This document shows positions 59,291-64,000 of a stretch of DNA of 64,000 bases, piece after piece. The DNA is from Edolisoma coerulescens (lineage: Eukaryota; Chordata; Aves; Passeriformes; Campephagidae): the NCBI GenBank assembly GCA_013397115.1, contig VWZW01005505.1:620001-684000 (forward strand). Direction: 5' to 3'. The position numbers were made by a program, and so were the translations under genes. The notes beneath the pieces are model-generated. The model saw only the letters and a list, made by a program, of their open reading frames with translations, ran no database searches and was not told the origin of the DNA. Each line of letters opens with the position of its first letter. Position 1 is the stretch's first letter.

Positions 59291-62200
59291 TCACCTTAGG
59301 AATCAGAGTAAATGTTCATATTTATCATGTGTGCAGACTTTATAAAACATGTATTTTATAACTGAAATTAGAATTAATTGGAAGGTGTTAAAAGAGATTA
59401 TCTCAGATTGCAAAATTTTGCTCAAGTCTGCATTGCAAAATACATCAGGTCAGAGCCTGGGTAATTTTCATTGTTGAGTTTTGACTTGAACCTGTCTTCC
59501 TGTGCGAATGGACTGAATAGATACTTGAGATCTCCTGCCTACAAAGATCTTTTTTGTTGCAGCATATCAATCTCCTGTTAATTCACACTAGGTTTGAAAC
59601 TGTATTTTTCCTTAAGCACATTGTTGGAAGTATGCAATGAATTTACCTAAAAAATTTCCAGACAGAAGCTAGAAACCTCCTATGTTAAGTTCTTTACAGA
59701 AAAAAGTCTCTCAGGATGTCTGGAAATAGTGAGTTACTCTAATTCACCCTGGCTGCATAATTTACAATCTGGCAGAATTAAGACGACTAGGGAAGAAAAA
59801 TTTTATTAATAAGCTAGCTTCTCATATGTTCATGAACAACTGGGTCCTATTAAAGAACAATGAAGGCCTTGTCACTTGACTTTTGGAGATATTACACCAG
59901 TATTTATATACTGTTTTGTGACATAGAACTCCTAATTGATGTTGCCTTTCACATTTATCATCTCATATGCTGTCTCCCTTTTCTAGAAGTATCAGGCTAT
60001 GTTTTACTTATAGATATTGAAAATATTTCAGGTATACAAAGAATAAATATTAAATAAAAGCTATTTAAAAATATATTTAATACTGAGTGTTTCATTTATG
60101 GTTTATCAGATGTGTATGCATTAAATAAAAAGACATGGAAACATTTCTACAGATGTGGTGACAAAGTGAAATTGAGGGTAGTATTTTATGAAAGTTAATG
60201 ACTTATAGACTACACTGGAATGATTTTAAAGGTCATAAATTTCACTTTGAACTGCTATTTACTTGACAGTAATTATGGGACAGATGCAATAAAAATCTGC
60301 ATAAATGAAAATGAAGTAAAGCCTTGCAAGCTTTGTGTCTCTGTACACTTTCAGTGGTATCTTTAAATCTGTTTTAGGGAGTGGATTGCCAGTTAGGGTT
60401 AGCAGGGCCTGTTGGTTAAAGAAGAAATAAAGACTGACCGTGTAAGCTTAATGAAATATTCTCACACAGAGATATCACTTCTAGATCAGGAAGTTCTTGA
60501 GCTAGATATTATTGCAGTCTAAAAATAAATTAATGGAGAAAATTATTTCTCCCTTTCCTTTTTTATTATAATTTTTTCCCCTTTTTTTTTCAACTCTTGT
60601 CTAGGTCTCTGGTATGCCATGCTAGGTGGATTTCAGGTCTGGCCATTCATGTTCTTATAACCCAGTGTTAATAGACACAGTGTAAGAGCTTACACAGGAA
60701 TCACATAAGAAGCACAAAAAAAGCAGCACTGAGCTGAAGCAAAGACAAGATGACAAGACCATAGAGGCTGAAAACATGTGGGAAACAGAATATGTGACCA
60801 GGTTGTACAGTCCTCACAGAATCTATTAGAGACAATCCTTGAGGATTTATCTTCTTCTATTAGGAAGAAATCTGTAGAAACTGTGTATTATAAATAGACC
60901 CTTCTTATGCCTTTGTTCAAGAGGACAGAGCTAAAAGGCTCTTAATGTTTCTGCACAATCTTTTTGTAAACAGATCCCAATCACTCTGTGCTGCATTGCC
61001 TGCAACTGAGAAAGCAGCCTCGAGCTGCCGCATGCCACTGAACAGCACAGACTGCAGCTGGAAAAAAAAGCTGCATCTCAAAGCTTCACTCCTTCTTCTA
61101 ACCCTCTTTTGTTGGATCGGAGTCGAGTCACCAAGATTACGTACAATCCTCTTGTTTCAGGAAAAAACAGTCGATCAATTAATAAAAAATTGAAGGAAGG
61201 AAATGTGTGACAGGTATTCTGCAATAATAACAACCATAATTACAAGCACCTTAAACTAGTTAAACTAGCTCTGAAACAGCTAGGACTGCATTTGGGAGCT
61301 GCTTGAATAACATTTGCCCCATTTATCCCCCATTTCAATTTAATATTCATAGTGCTAGTGTTGCCTATATCATCAATGTCAAAAACTAAAAAGTCTTATC
61401 TTCAACTTTCATTCCAGTGCTTCAAAAGAGCTTTGAATTTGCATCTTACTCTAGGGAAGATGTAGTTTAAAAACATTTTTGCCCAGCTTGCTCCATTAAT
61501 TTCTGAGGAAAATGCACCTACTGCTGTGAATATGACAGTTCTCAACCTTGGTGTTTTTACAGGATGTCCCTCCCTAGGGAACAACCAACACCATTCTGAC
61601 TTACCCTGCTGGAACTGCACCTCCTGCTGGGTAATCAGCTACTGCAGCACTAAGGGAGAGACCTCAGTATGATTAACTGCATGCCCCTTGTGAATGCTAA
61701 GGAAAAAGAGAACTGCAAGTTTTCTTGGGGGAAAAAGTGCTTTTAGCAATCATCTGTTTTCAATTCAAGAAGCTAATTTACAGTTGCATAGAGTTGCTCA
61801 ATTACCAGCAGCACTTAGTATTTCATACATCTCAGTAAGGTTTAACTTAAAATAATATTCATCAATCTATGAAATATATTTTTCTCCCAATTATTTCTGT
61901 GATTCAAGAACAAAATTAATTTTGTAATGATTATCTGACTCAGGTAAAGCTGATTTTATATTACTCTAGGCCAAAGCCACTGACAAGGGCACAAAAAGGA
62001 TTATTTTTCAGCAGTTTTCAGCTCAGCTAAATCAGCAGATAACGCCATCTATGATGCACAGTGATCCTGACCTAAAGCCCTCCTCAGTGTTAATGTTTCT
62101 CACATCTCAAATATGCCTCAATGGCATAAAAATATTCTATAGCCATCTTTGAGCATCAAGAAAAATTAATCTTTTCGAATTCTTTGGATTTTATGCTGTT

Positions 62201-64000
62201 ATTTTATTTTAGTTGTCTCCCATCCCAAACTGCACTATCACATGAACAGAATATATTTTATATAGTCAGTGGTGGTAATTTGGTGTATGGCTTTATTATA
62301 TGTAGACCATAAAATAAAGATGCCTGTACTCCTATTAAAAAAACAACAAAATCAAACCCAAAGCTCAAACCCCAGATGCGAAACACACAAAAGAAAACTA
62401 GTTTCTCTGCCAAAGAGCAAATAAAGCAAAAAAGTTCCTTTTTATTGACTGCTATTCACAACAAAAGCAGTTTTTCTTCATCAGCAACAGAAAAGCATGT
62501 GGACTTTCAAGTGAAAATATCATTTATAGCTGAGTTTATTGTTTGAATTTTTATACCATGACATTTGAAGTGAATTGTTCTTGGCTTTAAGAGATTTTCA
62601 GTCATTACTTAAAAGAAAAATGTATTTTCTTTTCAGAAGTGTTAATCAATCATTTAGAAACTGTTTCAATTCTATCATTTTCGTACTTAAATATATATGT
62701 TAATAATAGGATACCAGTGCCATGCGGGATGGACAGTCTCCATTTTGCCAAGTGTCCTCTTCAACCACAGTCTGCATAATTTTAAATTTTCACATGATTT
62801 TTGATTCTGCTAATTATGTTGATTGTGATCAAAACCATCTGACAAACAGTAATGAATCTTACAAGTGTTTATCAGTCAATAAAGAACTATCATTCTGTTT
62901 TGAACCTGGGGAAGCTAAGATACATACACATAAGCATTAAGAAGTATATAGGATATTCTAAGCCAGAGCTAAGGACAAAAAACCAAACCTTTTTGTAATT
63001 CTGCTGGATGATTACTCTAATAAATGGGATACAACCAAAGATTGTTAGTGCTACAGCATTTTAAATTTACCATATCACTCCTTAAACGTAATTATTTATC
63101 ATTAAAAAAGCTTTAGGTCTCAGTGGGGGGCTTAATGTACTATGGAGATACCATTTTGTTCTTAAAAATTCTGTTTAAAGTATTTCTTTTCCCCACTCTA
63201 TGATATACACAGAAAACCTTGGCAATAGCTGGTTTGCAACTGTCTGAGGCCAATTCCTATCACAGTGACCGATATCTTGTTGGCCCCTTGACCTTTGCCA
63301 TCAGACTCTGACTTGCCTTGACCAGCATGCTTCATTTTTCCTTGAATTTTCCATATTCCCAGAGCTCTCCCTCCATCTCTTGCTTGGTAGTCAATCTAAC
63401 ACCTTTTAGACATTAAGTAGATATAGAAGGAAGGCAGAGAACAGGATATGACTCGTCTTTTCCTAGTTCCTTTACAGCTTCTGAACAGGAGAGAGGGAGT
63501 CAGACTGATGCCTTGCCTGCTTTTGGAGGTCAGGATCACTGATTAGATACACAACCATGCAGTCTGACTCATAGAAGTTGCTTGTGCAATCCCATGTCAT
63601 TTATACAAGAAAATGTAATAATAAAGTGATCAGTGTAATGTTTGCTAGTTGTTACATGCAAACACATCCAGAGGAATGCCACATACATGTTGGTATAGAC
63701 TCTCTAGACTGTGACAGTAGTAGTACTAGATCTCATCTTCTGATGTCAGATTATTATAAACTATTTTATAAATAGTTTTTATGTGAATTATTTAAAAAAA
63801 TCCTTGAAATCATATCTGACCCTGCTTTGATCTGGAGGTTGCAGCAGGGACTCCCAACATCCCTTTCCACATAAATTATCTTATAATCTAAAAAACCCCA
63901 TGTTTTTCTCTTCTGAACCTGGTGGAGACCAAAGCAGACAGTCACTTATTTCTTTTGCACTGTTAACATGTTCACATTTCATAGGAGTAGTACTTCCTTT
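59291..64000. other. Non-coding desert to the window end
   Basis: AT-rich unique sequence. It includes A/C tracts near 62338-62372 and 63890-63899 and T runs near 60580. Frames of 60-82 codons (for example 60945-61193 plus, 61402-61620 minus, 62722-62940 plus) show no recognised domain. No repeat family was identified, and nothing suggests that an exon begins before the window ends. Confidence 0.6.

Noticed and set aside
1..64000. CRISPR array, bacterial operon, phage or plasmid features
   Set aside because: No regularly spaced repeats, no long compact coding sequence and no ribosome-binding context; CR1 elements show that this is vertebrate nuclear DNA.

Overview
This window looks like nuclear DNA of a sauropsid vertebrate, most likely a bird. 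Four long pieces and one short tail of CR1 non-LTR retrotransposons are recognisable, several faint MIR-like (CORE-SINE) relics can be argued for, repeat density is low, the sequence is AT-rich and CpG-poor, and short A/C-rich tracts of the AAAACCCC type recur. The species cannot be named from the sequence; a turtle or crocodilian is less likely but not excluded.

No protein-coding gene, rRNA, tRNA or CRISPR array can be supported. Open reading frames are short (the longest is about 150 codons), overlap one another on both strands, resemble no family I recognise, and are longest where local GC content is high, as expected by chance. The exceptions are CR1-derived frames: the decayed C-terminal part of ORF2 at about 9.3 kb and 29.5 kb, and reverse-transcriptase fragments at 36.2-36.9 kb. 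The window is best read as a gene desert or part of a very large intron.

Layout: 0-9 kb is AT-rich desert with a purine tract, a CR1 tail, a MIR-like relic, a nested hairpin and a GC-rich patch with a polyadenylation hexamer. 9-12 kb holds a CR1 copy and a second GC-rich patch with AATAAA. 12-29 kb is desert with a pyrimidine tract, one ambiguous base and a third GC-rich patch. 29-38 kb holds two CR1 copies, one internally deleted, and a cluster of perfect palindromes at 32.9-34.7 kb. 38-57 kb is desert with MIR-like relics and stretches that look complex enough to be conserved non-coding elements. 57.8-58.5 kb holds an old CR1 copy followed by a MIR-like relic. The rest is desert.

No gene system can be described because no genes are seen. 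The observations most worth checking are the possible non-coding regulatory elements, the palindrome cluster, the GC-rich patches of unknown origin, and the recurrent AAAACCCC tracts. I found no convincing sign of a new biological system.
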